NCBI GenBank assembly: GCA_030817875.1
Contig: JAUSZU010000001.1
Coordinates: 2,232,001-2,296,000 of the forward strand
Origin: Flavobacterium sp. W4I14
Lineage (GTDB): Bacteria > Bacteroidota > Bacteroidia > Sphingobacteriales > Sphingobacteriaceae
Length of the DNA stretch: 64,000 bases
Direction of reading: 5' to 3'
Shown here: positions 8,754 to 16,937 of the stretch, piece after piece
Layout of the letters: every line of letters starts with the position of its first letter
Position numbering within the stretch: position 1 is the first letter of the stretch
Notes under the pieces: generated by a model
Database searches by the model: none
What the model saw: the letters and a program-made list of their open reading frames with translations, nothing else
What the model was told of the DNA's origin: nothing
Program-made: the position numbers and the translations under genes

Positions 8754-9275
8754 ATGGAATTTGAGGAAAAACATGGTTTGAAGATCTGGTGGCTATATCT
8801 GGTAACTGCAGCAACTATATTCCCAACAGCAGCCATACTTATTTTTCAGAATAATGGTTTGAGTTTCGATGAACTTAAAGCGATGTACTTTGCTCCGGTT
8901 TTAGCGCTTCTATCTCCGTTTTTTATCATTTTTTTCGTGCAACAAAATAAGCTCACACTAAAAATAACTACTGAAGGCGTTTCTTTCCGGTATCCTCCCT
9001 TTCACTTTACACCAAACCGTTTCCGTTGGGCGAGTATTGAAAAAGCTTATATAAGGAAGTATGATGCATTTTCTGAATACGGCGGCTATGGTGTAAAAAA
9101 CCGCCTTTGGTTTAAATTTAAAGACAAAGCTTACCTTTTAAACGATAAAAACAGGGGGTTACAATTGGAGTTTAAGAACGGTAAAAAGCTCCTGTTCAGC
9201 TCAAATAAAATAGAAGAACTCGAAATGTTCCTTATTAATTTAAAAACAAGGTATAATATACAAGCAATACAATAA
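8754..9275 (+). CDS. Two-helix membrane protein with PH-like C-terminal region
   Basis: A 173-residue protein of unnamed family. Residues about 12-31 and 45-65 are membrane helices. The rest reads as a beta-rich cytoplasmic domain (KLTLKITTEGVSFRYPPF, then WASIEKAYIRKYDAFSEYGGYG) with a short C-terminal helix, similar in pattern to bacterial PH-like domains. It sits between the SPFH gene (5 bp) and the ribbon-helix-helix gene (2 bp), so it is very probably translated from the same mRNA. The PH-like reading is a guess from strand pattern. Confidence 0.75.
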   Translation: MEFEEKHGLKIWWLYLVTAATIFPTAAILIFQNNGLSFDELKAMYFAPVLALLSPFFIIFFVQQNKLTLKITTEGVSFRYPPFHFTPNRFRWASIEKAYIRKYDAFSEYGGYGVKNRLWFKFKDKAYLLNDKNRGLQLEFKNGKKLLFSSNKIEELEMFLINLKTRYNIQAIQ

Positions 9276-9277
9276 GA

Positions 9278-9445
9278 ATGGCGGAGAAAGATAAAAAAGC
9301 TTTTGTATTAAGAATTAGTCCTGCTTTATTAAAAGAAGTAGAAACCTGGGCTGCCGATGAGTTTAGAAGTACTAACGGGCAGATTGAGTTTTTACTTACG
9401 CAGGCATTAAAATCCAGAAAGAAAGGCAAGGCGAAAGAGGAATAA
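9278..9445 (+). CDS. Arc-like ribbon-helix-helix protein
   Basis: A 55-residue protein, too short for most gene finders. The N-terminal strand KAFVLRISPALLKEVETWA followed by the FRSTNGQIEFLLTQAL helix is a classic Arc/CopG ribbon-helix-helix pattern; the strand would enter the DNA major groove and the helices dimerise. The tail is Lys/Glu-rich. The start codon is 2 bp after the stop of the preceding gene. No toxin gene lies beside it, so an antitoxin role is unlikely. It could regulate the operon or have a different, scaffold-linked role with the SPFH protein. Confidence 0.8.
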   Translation: MAEKDKKAFVLRISPALLKEVETWAADEFRSTNGQIEFLLTQALKSRKKGKAKEE

Positions 9446-9492
9446 CTGTAAATTGTTAACTGCCAATTGTTAACTTTTAACTGCTAAACTGA

Positions 9493-9600
9493 TTTGGGCG
9501 TTCCCCAAGCTGCGCAAGGGGCGGGCTTTTCAGGGCTGCGCTTCGCTCCGGTACCGATGAAAAAATCGGTACTGAACCCTTACAATCCCTAACGCGAACC
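9493..9600. repeat. GC-rich intergenic repeat-like element
   Basis: A segment much richer in GC than its surroundings, with two hairpins: around GCTGCGCTTCGCTCCGG and around GTACCGATGAAAAAATCGGT. The minus strand contains GCGTTAGGGATTGTAAGGGT. The pattern resembles dispersed elements common between genes in Sphingobacteriaceae and Flavobacteriaceae, by memory only. Confidence 0.45.
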
Positions 9601-9612
9601 CACAATTTAAAT

Positions 9613-9645
9613 AAACCTATCAGGTTTTCAAAACCTGATAGGTTT
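9613..9645. repeat. Perfect 16-bp palindrome with 1-nt loop
   Basis: AAACCTATCAGGTTTT, C, AAAACCTGATAGGTTT: 16 perfectly paired bases. A related copy lies at 9833-9865. Both contain the core CAGGTTT...AAACCTG. Confidence 0.85.
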
Positions 9646-9682
9646 CTAATACCCCCCAAGCACCACCAAACCCATTAATTTA

Positions 9683-9742
9683 AACCTGATGGCAGCGGCA
9701 GCCCCGAAGCATGAGGGCTACAGCGAACAGCAGGACTGAACA
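9683..9742. repeat. GC-rich repeat-like element
   Basis: AACCTGATGGCAGCGGCAGC then GGGCTACAGCGAACAGCAGG and ACTGAACAA. It has the layout of a dispersed Bacteroidota intergenic element (GGCAGC...AGCGAAnAGCAGGACTG). The call rests on remembered pattern, and only one copy is in this window. Confidence 0.4.
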
Positions 9743-9832
9743 AACCCAAGCATTACTACAGCACCTTTTCAAAAATCTATTAAAACTTATTATTTTCAAA
9801 TAGGCTAAAATCATTTTCTAAACGTTATTTTT

Positions 9833-9865
9833 AAACCTCGCAGGTTTTGGAAACCTGTGAGGTTT
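9833..9865. repeat. Diverged copy of the AAACCT palindrome
   Basis: AAACCTCGCAGGTTT, TGG, AAACCTGTGAGGTTT: 15-bp arms with one G-U type mismatch. It is the same family as 9613-9645, 220 bp away. Confidence 0.8.
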
Positions 9866-9910
9866 GACTAACTTAGCGGCCTAACCAAAAATTCATAAAA
9901 TTTAGTTTAC

Positions 9911-11086
9911 ATGAAAGAAGTTGTAATTGTTTCAGCTGTGCGAACACCCATTGGCAGTTTTGGAGGCTCATTAGCTCAATTTTCTGCTACTCAGCTTGGC
10001 GGCTTTGCCATTAAGGCTGCTATTGAAAAAGCCGGATTAAAACCAGAACAGATCCAGGAAGTTTATATGGGTAATGTTTTATCTGCAAACCTGGGACAAG
10101 CACCGGCTACACAAGCTGCAAAGTTTGCAGGTTTACCAGATTTACCTGCCACTACAATAAATAAGGTATGCGCTTCGGGTACAAAAGCAATTATGCTTGC
10201 CGCGCAAAGCATTGCAAATGGGGATAATGAAATTATTGTAGCCGGAGGCATGGAAAGCATGAGTAATGTTCCCTATTACCTGGATAAGGCAAGAAACGGC
10301 TATCGCTTAGGGCACGGACAAATTACAGATGGCTTGGTAAAAGATGGATTATGGGATGTTTATAACGACTATCATATGGGATCTGCCGCCGAGCTTTGCG
10401 CAACAGCATGCAACATCAGTCGCGAAGCGCAGGATGATTTTGCAATAGAATCGTACAAAAGAGCGCAGGCAGCACAAACTTCGGGCAAATTTGCTGGTGA
10501 AATTGTAGCTGTAGAAGTGAAAGACCGTAAAGGCGAAATTACCCTGATTGATACCGATGATGAGCCAACAGCCGTTAAATTTGATAAAATACCTTCATTA
10601 AAACCTGTTTTCAAAAAAGATGGAACAGTAACTGCAGCAAATGCATCAACCTTAAATGATGGCGCAGCGGCGTTGGTTTTAATGAGTGCCGATAAGGCAA
10701 AAGAACTGGGCTTAACACCATTGGCCAAAATATTAGGCTATGCTGATGCGCAACAGGCACCGGAGTGGTTTACAACTGCACCTTCAAAAGCAATTCCACT
10801 AGCTTTACACAAGGCCAATATCGATATTAAAAATGTTGACTTTTTCGAAATTAACGAAGCTTTTTCTGTCGTTTCCATTGCGAATAATCAACTTTTAGAA
10901 CTAAACGACAGTCAGGTTAACGTTAATGGAGGTGCCGTTTCACTGGGACACCCACTTGGTGCATCGGGCGCAAGGATTGTAGTTACCCTACTTTCGGTAT
11001 TGGCACAGAACGATGGAAAAATCGGCGTTGCCGGAATCTGTAATGGTGGTGGTGGCGCAAGTGCACTCGTTATCGAGAAATTATAA
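9911..11086 (+). CDS. Acetyl-CoA C-acetyltransferase (thiolase)
   Basis: A thiolase of 391 aa, full length. It condenses two acetyl-CoA to acetoacetyl-CoA, or cleaves 3-ketoacyl-CoA in the reverse direction. All catalytic residues are seen: the nucleophile Cys87 in NKVCASGTKAI, His347 in GHPLGASGAR, Cys377 in ICNGGGGASA, and the NEAF motif. The YMGNVLSANLGQAPATQAA stretch is typical of the biosynthetic AtoB/PhbA group. No other fatty-acid or butanoate gene lies beside it. The downstream gene starts 37 bp later and may be co-transcribed. Confidence 0.93.
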   Translation: MKEVVIVSAVRTPIGSFGGSLAQFSATQLGGFAIKAAIEKAGLKPEQIQEVYMGNVLSANLGQAPATQAAKFAGLPDLPATTINKVCASGTKAIMLAAQSIANGDNEIIVAGGMESMSNVPYYLDKARNGYRLGHGQITDGLVKDGLWDVYNDYHMGSAAELCATACNISREAQDDFAIESYKRAQAAQTSGKFAGEIVAVEVKDRKGEITLIDTDDEPTAVKFDKIPSLKPVFKKDGTVTAANASTLNDGAAALVLMSADKAKELGLTPLAKILGYADAQQAPEWFTTAPSKAIPLALHKANIDIKNVDFFEINEAFSVVSIANNQLLELNDSQVNVNGGAVSLGHPLGASGARIVVTLLSVLAQNDGKIGVAGICNGGGGASALVIEKL

Positions 11087-11123
11087 TTTTTTGGCTTTGC
11101 AGCATCTTTACGCATTTGATCGT

Positions 11124-12020
11124 ATGAAACTTATCAGATTTTATATCCTTTTAATCTTTGGAACGCTAAGCTTTAACTTAAAAGCACAGCAAGTGCCAAA
11201 TAATTTAGCGGTTTTTCAAGATACACTGGTTAAAATATCGACAAGGGTTATTGCTGCTCAAAGCGATGCACAAAAATTAGAAATAAATGGCAATTTTGTA
11301 AAAACTTTGGTAGAAGCTTTAAAAGCTCCCAATTCTTTTTCTTATCCATTCGATTCACTTAAAAACGTATCGGTAATTAAATCATCCGATCAGGCTTTTA
11401 GGATTTTGAGTTGGTATGTACTACTAGAAGACGGTACATACCGCTATTATGGCGCCATCCAGATGAATACCAAAAGTGGCCCGTTGAAACTTTATCCCCT
11501 GATCGATCAGACCGACAATTTAGCCGACCCGAACAGCATTACCAATAACCAAAAATGGTTCGGTGCGAGGTATTATGAAATTGTTCCGGTGACCAGCGGA
11601 AACCGCTTGCCCTATTATGTACTTTTAGGCTGGAAAGGAAATACACAATTTACCACTAAAAAGGTAATCGATATCCTTTCTTTCGATAAAGATAATCTCA
11701 CCTTTGGCGCCCCGGTTTTCGATGGAAAAGAACTAAAAGGAAAAAACAGGATAATATTTGAGTATGCCAAATCGAATGCAATGACTTTAAAAACGGATTT
11801 AAAAGCTGGGATGATCGTGTTCGACCATTTAGCATCCTTCAATCCCGAAATGAAAGATACCTTTGAATATCATGGATCAGACGGCACTTTTGATGGCTTT
11901 AAAATTATTGGCGGAAGGCTGAAATTACAAGAAGATTTAACGCTTAAAAACGATCCAAATTCGAGTGATGAGCTCTATGCAGATCCAAAGAAAAATGTTA
12001 AACCCATCAGAAAGTTTTAA
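11124..12020 (+). CDS. Conserved secreted protein of unknown function
   Basis: A 298-residue protein with a signal peptide (residues 1-19, cleavage after FNLKAQ). The frame is open further upstream into the thiolase gene, but the ATG at 11124 gives a clean signal peptide and no overlap. The mature protein is rich in Tyr/Leu/Gly strands (RILSWYVLLEDGTYRYYGAI, FGARYYEIVPV, YYVLLGWKGN), a pattern seen in uncharacterised Bacteroidota periplasmic proteins. No catalytic motif was recognised. The link to the thiolase is by position only. Confidence 0.75.
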   Translation: MKLIRFYILLIFGTLSFNLKAQQVPNNLAVFQDTLVKISTRVIAAQSDAQKLEINGNFVKTLVEALKAPNSFSYPFDSLKNVSVIKSSDQAFRILSWYVLLEDGTYRYYGAIQMNTKSGPLKLYPLIDQTDNLADPNSITNNQKWFGARYYEIVPVTSGNRLPYYVLLGWKGNTQFTTKKVIDILSFDKDNLTFGAPVFDGKELKGKNRIIFEYAKSNAMTLKTDLKAGMIVFDHLASFNPEMKDTFEYHGSDGTFDGFKIIGGRLKLQEDLTLKNDPNSSDELYADPKKNVKPIRKF

Positions 12021-12157
12021 ATCTTAACAAACCATTTACCTAACACATCATTTAAAAATTTGTGAGTTTGGCATTCGCTGACTATATTGCGCCCTGCTTA
12101 ACTGGCTTAAACAACACACAAATTCTGAATTCATAAACTAAAACCAACAAATGTTTT

Positions 12158-13747
12158 ATGCAAACATCTAATGAAACCATTAGTATTGACCATAGCAAGG
12201 AACTAGATCTCCACTTAGACAGTAACAATGTATCCAAAGAAAAATTATTTAGCCACCCAGTAGGCCTCTTCGTGCTATTTTTCACAGAAATGTGGGAAAG
12301 ATTTAGTTACTATGGAATGAGATCATTACTTGTTTTATTCTTAGTAAGCGAAATCAGTAAAGGTGGCTGGCACTGGACAAGGCCGGAGGCTTTACAACTC
12401 TATGCCTGGTATACAGGTTTAGTATATTTAACCCCAATAATTGGTGGCTTAATTGCGGATCGACTGACCGGATACAGGAAAGCCGTTATCTTAGGTGCCT
12501 TAATTATGACCATTGGCCACATATCAATGGCGTTAGAAGGTTCAAACACCAATTTCTTTTATCTGGGATTATTTTTATTAATTGTTGGAAACGGGTTATT
12601 CAAACCAAATATTTCTTCTATCGTAGGGAAACTTTACCCATCTACAAGTGATAAAAAGGATGCTGCTTACACTATCTTTTACATGGGCATTAACTCCGGA
12701 GCCTTTTTAGGCATGTTAATGTGCGGTTATATTGGCGAAAAAGTGGGCTGGCATTGGGGTTTTGGATTAGCGGGGGTATTTATGTTTTTTGGCATGCTTC
12801 AGTTTTACTTTGGACAAAAAATCTTTGGTGTTTTGGGTGCGGCTGTAAATAAAACAGAAAAAGTAATTGATCCAACTGATGAAATTTTACCGAAAAAAGT
12901 AAGCAATCAACGTTTAGCTGTAGTTGCTGTATTTTCAATTTTCACCATTTTCTTTTGGATGGTATTTGAACAGGCAGGCGGCTCAATGACAATTTTTGCT
13001 AAAGATTACACACTTAGAAATTTAACAGGAAATGCAAGTACAATTTTTAAATGGGTTGATGCCATCCTTACTATTTTCCCGCTCATTGCCGTAACCGTTG
13101 TTTTATTAAGCCTGGCGGCAAAAATCGCAAAAAAATATCCTGCAACAATAATTTTCACGGCAATAAGCTTCATTATTATCTGGGGATTAGCCATTTGGAA
13201 GGTAGAAAAAGAATTTACCGCTTTAAACACAGAAGTTCCTGCTTCATGGTTTGGGATTCTAAATTCATTCTTTATTGTTTCCCTTGCACCATTCGTGTCT
13301 AAAATATGGGAAACTAAATTTAACCCAAGTGGGCCTGTAAAATTTGGACTCGGTTTAATTTTTGTAGGTATAGGTTTTGCAGGATTGGCTTATGGAGGTA
13401 TGGATATTGCAAAAGGCGCAACATCTGCACAGGTAAGCATGTTTTGGTTAATTTTCGCTTACTTCTTCCATACCGTTGGAGAATTATGTGTTTCGCCTGT
13501 TGGATTATCTTACGTTAGTAAATTAGCTCCAGCCAAAGTGGTAGGTTTAATGTTTGGTGTATGGTTTACCTGTACAGCGATCGGTAACTGGTTGGCAGGT
13601 ACTACGGGCGGCCTGATTGACAAAATAAGTTCAGAATACTCCATTTCGATTTTCTTCTTAATTTTCACCATTATCCCTATTGTTGCAGGCTTAATTATGT
13701 TTGCAATAAGTCCGATATTGCGTAAATGGATGCATGGCGTTCACTAA
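12158..13747 (+). CDS. POT-family proton-coupled peptide transporter
   Basis: A 529-residue inner-membrane transporter of the MFS/POT (PTR2) family that imports di- and tripeptides with protons. The signature ExxER motif lies at EMWERFSYYG (Glu44 to Gly53). It has about 12-14 hydrophobic helices and the second family motif (GIGNGLFKPNISSIVG in outline, residues about 143-153). The 45-residue N-terminal tail is hydrophilic. It is followed after a terminator by a second, diverged POT gene in the same direction. Confidence 0.92.
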   Translation: MQTSNETISIDHSKELDLHLDSNNVSKEKLFSHPVGLFVLFFTEMWERFSYYGMRSLLVLFLVSEISKGGWHWTRPEALQLYAWYTGLVYLTPIIGGLIADRLTGYRKAVILGALIMTIGHISMALEGSNTNFFYLGLFLLIVGNGLFKPNISSIVGKLYPSTSDKKDAAYTIFYMGINSGAFLGMLMCGYIGEKVGWHWGFGLAGVFMFFGMLQFYFGQKIFGVLGAAVNKTEKVIDPTDEILPKKVSNQRLAVVAVFSIFTIFFWMVFEQAGGSMTIFAKDYTLRNLTGNASTIFKWVDAILTIFPLIAVTVVLLSLAAKIAKKYPATIIFTAISFIIIWGLAIWKVEKEFTALNTEVPASWFGILNSFFIVSLAPFVSKIWETKFNPSGPVKFGLGLIFVGIGFAGLAYGGMDIAKGATSAQVSMFWLIFAYFFHTVGELCVSPVGLSYVSKLAPAKVVGLMFGVWFTCTAIGNWLAGTTGGLIDKISSEYSISIFFLIFTIIPIVAGLIMFAISPILRKWMHGVH

Positions 13748-13770
13748 TCAAAAAAATAAATTTAACAAAA

Positions 13771-13794
13771 AGCCCGATCTCCATCGGGCTTTTA
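13771..13794 (+). terminator. Intrinsic terminator between the two POT genes
   Basis: AGCCCGAT, CTCC, ATCGGGCT followed by TTT. It is an 8-bp perfect stem with A-rich left and T-rich right flanks, so it may work in both directions. It lies 23 bp after the first transporter's stop, so the two genes are probably separate transcripts. Confidence 0.85.
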
Positions 13795-13811
13795 ATTTTT
13801 AAGCATATTTA

Positions 13812-15293
13812 ATGGAAAAAACAGTTTCAATAGAAGATATTCAAAATTTTGAGGGGAAATACCCGAAACAGCTCTGGCATTTATCATTAGTAGAAATGTG
13901 GGAACGTTTCTGTTTTTACGGAATGCGTGGGGTATTGGCTTTCTTTATGGTTGAGCAACTGGGTTTAAGCGACCAAAAATCGAACCTACAGTATGGTGCT
14001 ATACAAGCCTTTGTTTATGCCTTTACTTTTATAGGTGGTATTTTTGCCGATAAGATTTTAGGTTTCAGAAAATCTCTTTTTTGGGGCGGATCATTAATGA
14101 TTATCGGGAATTTAATCTTAGCCTTCTCTCCACACGATTTATTTTATGTAGGAATTACCTTATCAATCATTGGAACAGGTTTCTTTAAACCCAATGTTTC
14201 ATCAATGGTTGGCGAATTATACCACGAGAAAGACAACCGCAGAGATGCAGGTTACGGGCTTTTTTATGCAGGGATCAACGTAGGTGGATTATTGGGTGGT
14301 GCCCTGTGTATTTATCTGGGCAAGTATTACAGCTGGCACCTATGTTTCTTGTCTGCCGCACTGGTAATGATGTTCGGTTTGGGCACATTCATTTTCACAA
14401 AAAAACATTTAGGTCCGATCGGGAGTTCACCTTTACTGCATCTTAAAAAATCAAAACAGCAGCTATGGGAAATTGCCGTTTATGTGGGGTCGATACTTTG
14501 TATCCCACTGATTTATATCATGGTAAAAAACACGGCCTTTACCGATTATTTTATGTACACCATAGGTATTATTGCCCTGGTTTATTTCTTGTACGAAACG
14601 TTTAAAATAAAAGACAAAAAAGCACAATATAAACTACTGGCAGCTTTCGTTTTTATCTTCTGTTATTTTATTTTCATGGCCATATCCGAGCAGAGTGGCG
14701 GTTCATTATCGTTATTTGCGAAGGACAATCTTGATCATAAAATCCTCTTTTTCAATATTGATCCGAATGTAGTAAACAACAGTGTTAACTCGTTCTTTGT
14801 TATTGTTTTTAGTCCGATTGTTGGCATTTTGTGGTTGGGCTTATACAAACGTAAAATAGAACCTAACACGGTTGTAAAATTCGGAATTGGCTTCCTTTTA
14901 CTGGCTTTGAGTTTTTACGTTTTTTACGCCACCAGGTTCTTCGCCAATGTGCAGGGCATTAGCTCGTTAAATGTATTTACGTTAGCCTATTTATTGTTAA
15001 CCCTTGGCGAACTCTGTTTGGGCCCTATAGGTATGTCGATCATTACTAAACTTTCGCCAAAGAAAATGTTCGGGATGATGATGGGGCTTTGGTTTTTATC
15101 AAGTGCCTTTGGGCAATTGGCTGCCGGAAAATTAGGCGCAGAAATGTCGAGTATTGATAATGCATCATTAACCACAAAATTAATGGCTTATACCGAAGGT
15201 TATAAAGCATTGGCGTTATATTCATTAATTGCAGGCTTGGCGCTGATTATTTTCTCGCAATTGGTTAAAAAGTTAATGCAAGAGGTGAGGTAA
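13812..15293 (+). CDS. Second POT-family peptide transporter
   Basis: A 493-residue paralogue of the preceding transporter, in the same inner-membrane role. The ExxER motif is present as EMWERFCFYG (Glu28 to Gly37), followed by the usual FFKPNVSSMVGELY motif. The two proteins differ clearly in the loops and C-terminal half, so this is an old duplication, not a recent one. The start codon lies only 18 bp past the terminator hairpin, leaving little room for a separate promoter. Substrate preference cannot be told from sequence. Confidence 0.92.
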   Translation: MEKTVSIEDIQNFEGKYPKQLWHLSLVEMWERFCFYGMRGVLAFFMVEQLGLSDQKSNLQYGAIQAFVYAFTFIGGIFADKILGFRKSLFWGGSLMIIGNLILAFSPHDLFYVGITLSIIGTGFFKPNVSSMVGELYHEKDNRRDAGYGLFYAGINVGGLLGGALCIYLGKYYSWHLCFLSAALVMMFGLGTFIFTKKHLGPIGSSPLLHLKKSKQQLWEIAVYVGSILCIPLIYIMVKNTAFTDYFMYTIGIIALVYFLYETFKIKDKKAQYKLLAAFVFIFCYFIFMAISEQSGGSLSLFAKDNLDHKILFFNIDPNVVNNSVNSFFVIVFSPIVGILWLGLYKRKIEPNTVVKFGIGFLLLALSFYVFYATRFFANVQGISSLNVFTLAYLLLTLGELCLGPIGMSIITKLSPKKMFGMMMGLWFLSSAFGQLAAGKLGAEMSSIDNASLTTKLMAYTEGYKALALYSLIAGLALIIFSQLVKKLMQEVR

Positions 15294-15458
15294 GAAAGGG
15301 ATCGTCATTTCCGATCCCAGATGTTCGGAAAAAAACCTATAAAACGATTATTTATTGATATACTGAAGATTTGGAAAGGAACGGACTGGAGTTCTTGGCA
15401 TCTTCAGTCCCGCCATTCGCTATAGTCCCTTTTTTCAATCGGGAGCTGCCGCTGCTGT

Positions 15459-15627
15459 CGGGTTTAGGAACAATGGTCTGTGCCGCAAAAGCTAAAAATA
15501 ATCTAGATAACAAATCCGGACCAACAGGAGTTCCTCGGTGGTAATCTGCGAATAAGCTGGAAATGTTTGGGTAAGGTCTTCGACTACGCTCTCCACAGGA
15601 GCCCTTTGGACAGACTGACAACGCTTT
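15459..15627. repeat. Copy A of an about 169-bp direct repeat
   Basis: The segment from CGGGTTTAGGAACAA to GACAGACTGACAACGCTTT recurs at 15766-15935 with scattered substitutions and a few one-base differences. It includes GGTCTTCGACTACGCTC, a motif found elsewhere in the window. Confidence 0.85.
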
Positions 15628-15765
15628 TGCTTCCGCGTTTCAAAAAGGGAGGCATATTCATTAAGATTTGCAAATGAAAGAAAAGTAGTTCTTGGAGGCC
15701 TGCTGCCCCGCTCTTGTTTCAAGTCCTTGCTCTCATGCTTCGGTCTACGGGCTTTACACGCCTAT

Positions 15766-15935
15766 CGGGTTTAGGAACAAAGGTTTGTGACGTAAAAGCT
15801 AAAAACAATCTAGATAACAAATCCGGAACAACAGAAGTTCCTCGGCGGTGATCTGCGAAATCAGCGGGAAATATTTGGGTAAGGTCTTCGACTACGCTCT
15901 CCACAGGAGTCCTTTGGACAGACTGACATTGCTTT
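15766..15935. repeat. Copy B of the about 169-bp direct repeat
   Basis: Same element as 15459-15627, starting 307 bp downstream in the same orientation. The spacer between the copies is itself GC-rich and hairpin-prone (GGCCTGCTGCCCCGCTCTTG). Confidence 0.85.
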
Positions 15936-16101
15936 AAAAACAATAAATACTACTAACAAAACAAGCTCGGGAATATGAATTATTGGTTATTAATGAAAAT
16001 TAATAAAGGTTTCATATTAAATATTTACTTTCGCAGTCTAAAAGTAAAGTGTAATAAATATATAAACACAGAAGCTTACATTATTAAAAACCACAACAAA
16101 C

Positions 16102-16878
16102 GTGTCAGATAGTTTAGTCATCATTCCCACCTACAACGAGAAGGAAAATATCGAAAAGATCATTAGAAAGGTTTTTTCTTTAACGCAGCCTTTTCATGTT
16201 TTAATTATTGATGATGGTTCTCCTGATGGAACTGCTGAAATTGTAAAATCGTTACAAGACGAATACGAAGGACATTTATTTATTGAAGAGCGTGCAGGGA
16301 AACAAGGATTGGGTACAGCCTATATTTATGGCTTCAATTGGGCGCTACAACACGATTATGCCTACATTTTTGAAATGGATGCCGATTTCTCGCACAACCC
16401 GAATGACCTATCCCGCTTACGCGAGGCCTGTGTAAACGGTGCTGATGTAGCCATTGGTTCCAGGTATGTTAAAGGGGTAAATGTGGTAAACTGGCCAATG
16501 GGCAGGGTTTTAATGTCGTATTTTGCTTCAATGTATGTGCGTATGATTACCCGGATAAACATTCAGGATGCTACTGCCGGCTTTAAATGTTATCGCAAAA
16601 TTGTGCTGGAAACCATTCCATTAAATAAAATTAAATTTGTTGGTTATGCGTTTCAGATCGAAATGAAATTCACCGCCATTAAATTTGGCTTTAAAGTGGT
16701 CGAAGTTCCAATCATTTTCACTGACCGTACCGAAGGAACATCAAAAATGAGCACCCGTATCTTTAGGGAGGCTTTTTTAGGTGTAATCCAGATGAAGGTT
16801 TCGAGTTGGTTTAGGAATTATAACAGGGAGTCCGAAGTCCAGAGTCCGAAGTCCAGAGTCCGAAGTCCAGAATCTTAA
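16102..16878 (+). CDS. GT2 glycosyltransferase, polyprenol-phosphate mannosyltransferase-like
   Basis: A 258-residue family 2 glycosyltransferase that starts with GTG. It resembles dolichyl/polyprenol monophosphate mannose synthase, which transfers a sugar from a nucleotide donor to a lipid phosphate at the cytoplasmic face. The donor-binding N-terminus (VIIPTYNEKENI, DDGSPDGT) and the metal-binding DAD motif (Asp93, Asp95 in EMDADFSHNP) are intact. There are no C-terminal membrane helices. The last 16 residues (ESEVQSPKSRVRSPES) are encoded by three copies of a 14-bp repeat and are probably not part of the fold. The upstream frame gives no better start. Confidence 0.88.
   Translation: MSDSLVIIPTYNEKENIEKIIRKVFSLTQPFHVLIIDDGSPDGTAEIVKSLQDEYEGHLFIEERAGKQGLGTAYIYGFNWALQHDYAYIFEMDADFSHNPNDLSRLREACVNGADVAIGSRYVKGVNVVNWPMGRVLMSYFASMYVRMITRINIQDATAGFKCYRKIVLETIPLNKIKFVGYAFQIEMKFTAIKFGFKVVEVPIIFTDRTEGTSKMSTRIFREAFLGVIQMKVSSWFRNYNRESEVQSPKSRVRSPES
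16829..16870 (+). repeat. Three tandem copies of a 14-bp repeat inside a gene end
   Basis: AGTCCGAAGTCCAG is repeated three times without a mismatch, starting at 16829, 16843 and 16857. It encodes the C-terminal tail of the glycosyltransferase. Related text follows outside the gene (GACTTCCGACTAAAGACT near 16900). Confidence 0.9.
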
Positions 16879-16937
16879 ATTCAAATCGCCCAGTTCTATT
16901 GACTTCCGACTAAAGACTACAGACTTAGGACTATAAG

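Larger units (their letters stand above)
9446..9910. other. Repeat-rich spacer without genes
   Basis: This 465-bp gap holds no supported gene. It carries at least four repeat-like elements: an element at about 9493-9600 with two GC-rich hairpins, a near-perfect 33-bp palindrome (9613-9645), a GC-rich element at about 9683-9742, and a diverged copy of the palindrome (9833-9865). Confidence 0.6.
15294..16101. other. Repeat-filled spacer without genes
   Basis: An 808-bp gap. Several minus-strand frames are open here, but all arise from a duplicated element (15459-15627 and 15766-15935) and share no gene-like start or domain. A weak hairpin follows the transporter stop (15298-15317, GGGATCG/CGATCCC). 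The last 150 bp are AT-rich and should hold the glycosyltransferase promoter; the nearest match to a -7 box is TACTTTCG near 16026. Confidence 0.5.

Noticed and set aside
9235-9429. Minus-strand frame over the ribbon-helix-helix gene
   Set aside because: Antisense shadow of the gene at 9278-9445, which has a better start, spacing and fold.
11013-11123. Longer start for the secreted protein, overlapping the thiolase gene
   Set aside because: The ATG at 11124 begins a clean signal peptide and removes a 74-bp overlap.
13771-13794. Regulatory attenuator between the two POT genes
   Set aside because: There is no leader peptide or alternative hairpin; a plain terminator is enough.
15352-15943. 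Three overlapping minus-strand frames of 74-89 codons
   Set aside because: They are in the duplicated GC-rich repeat, share no start or domain, and differ in frame between copies.
16829-16870. CRISPR-like short repeats
   Set aside because: Three adjacent 14-bp units without spacers, and no cas gene in the window.
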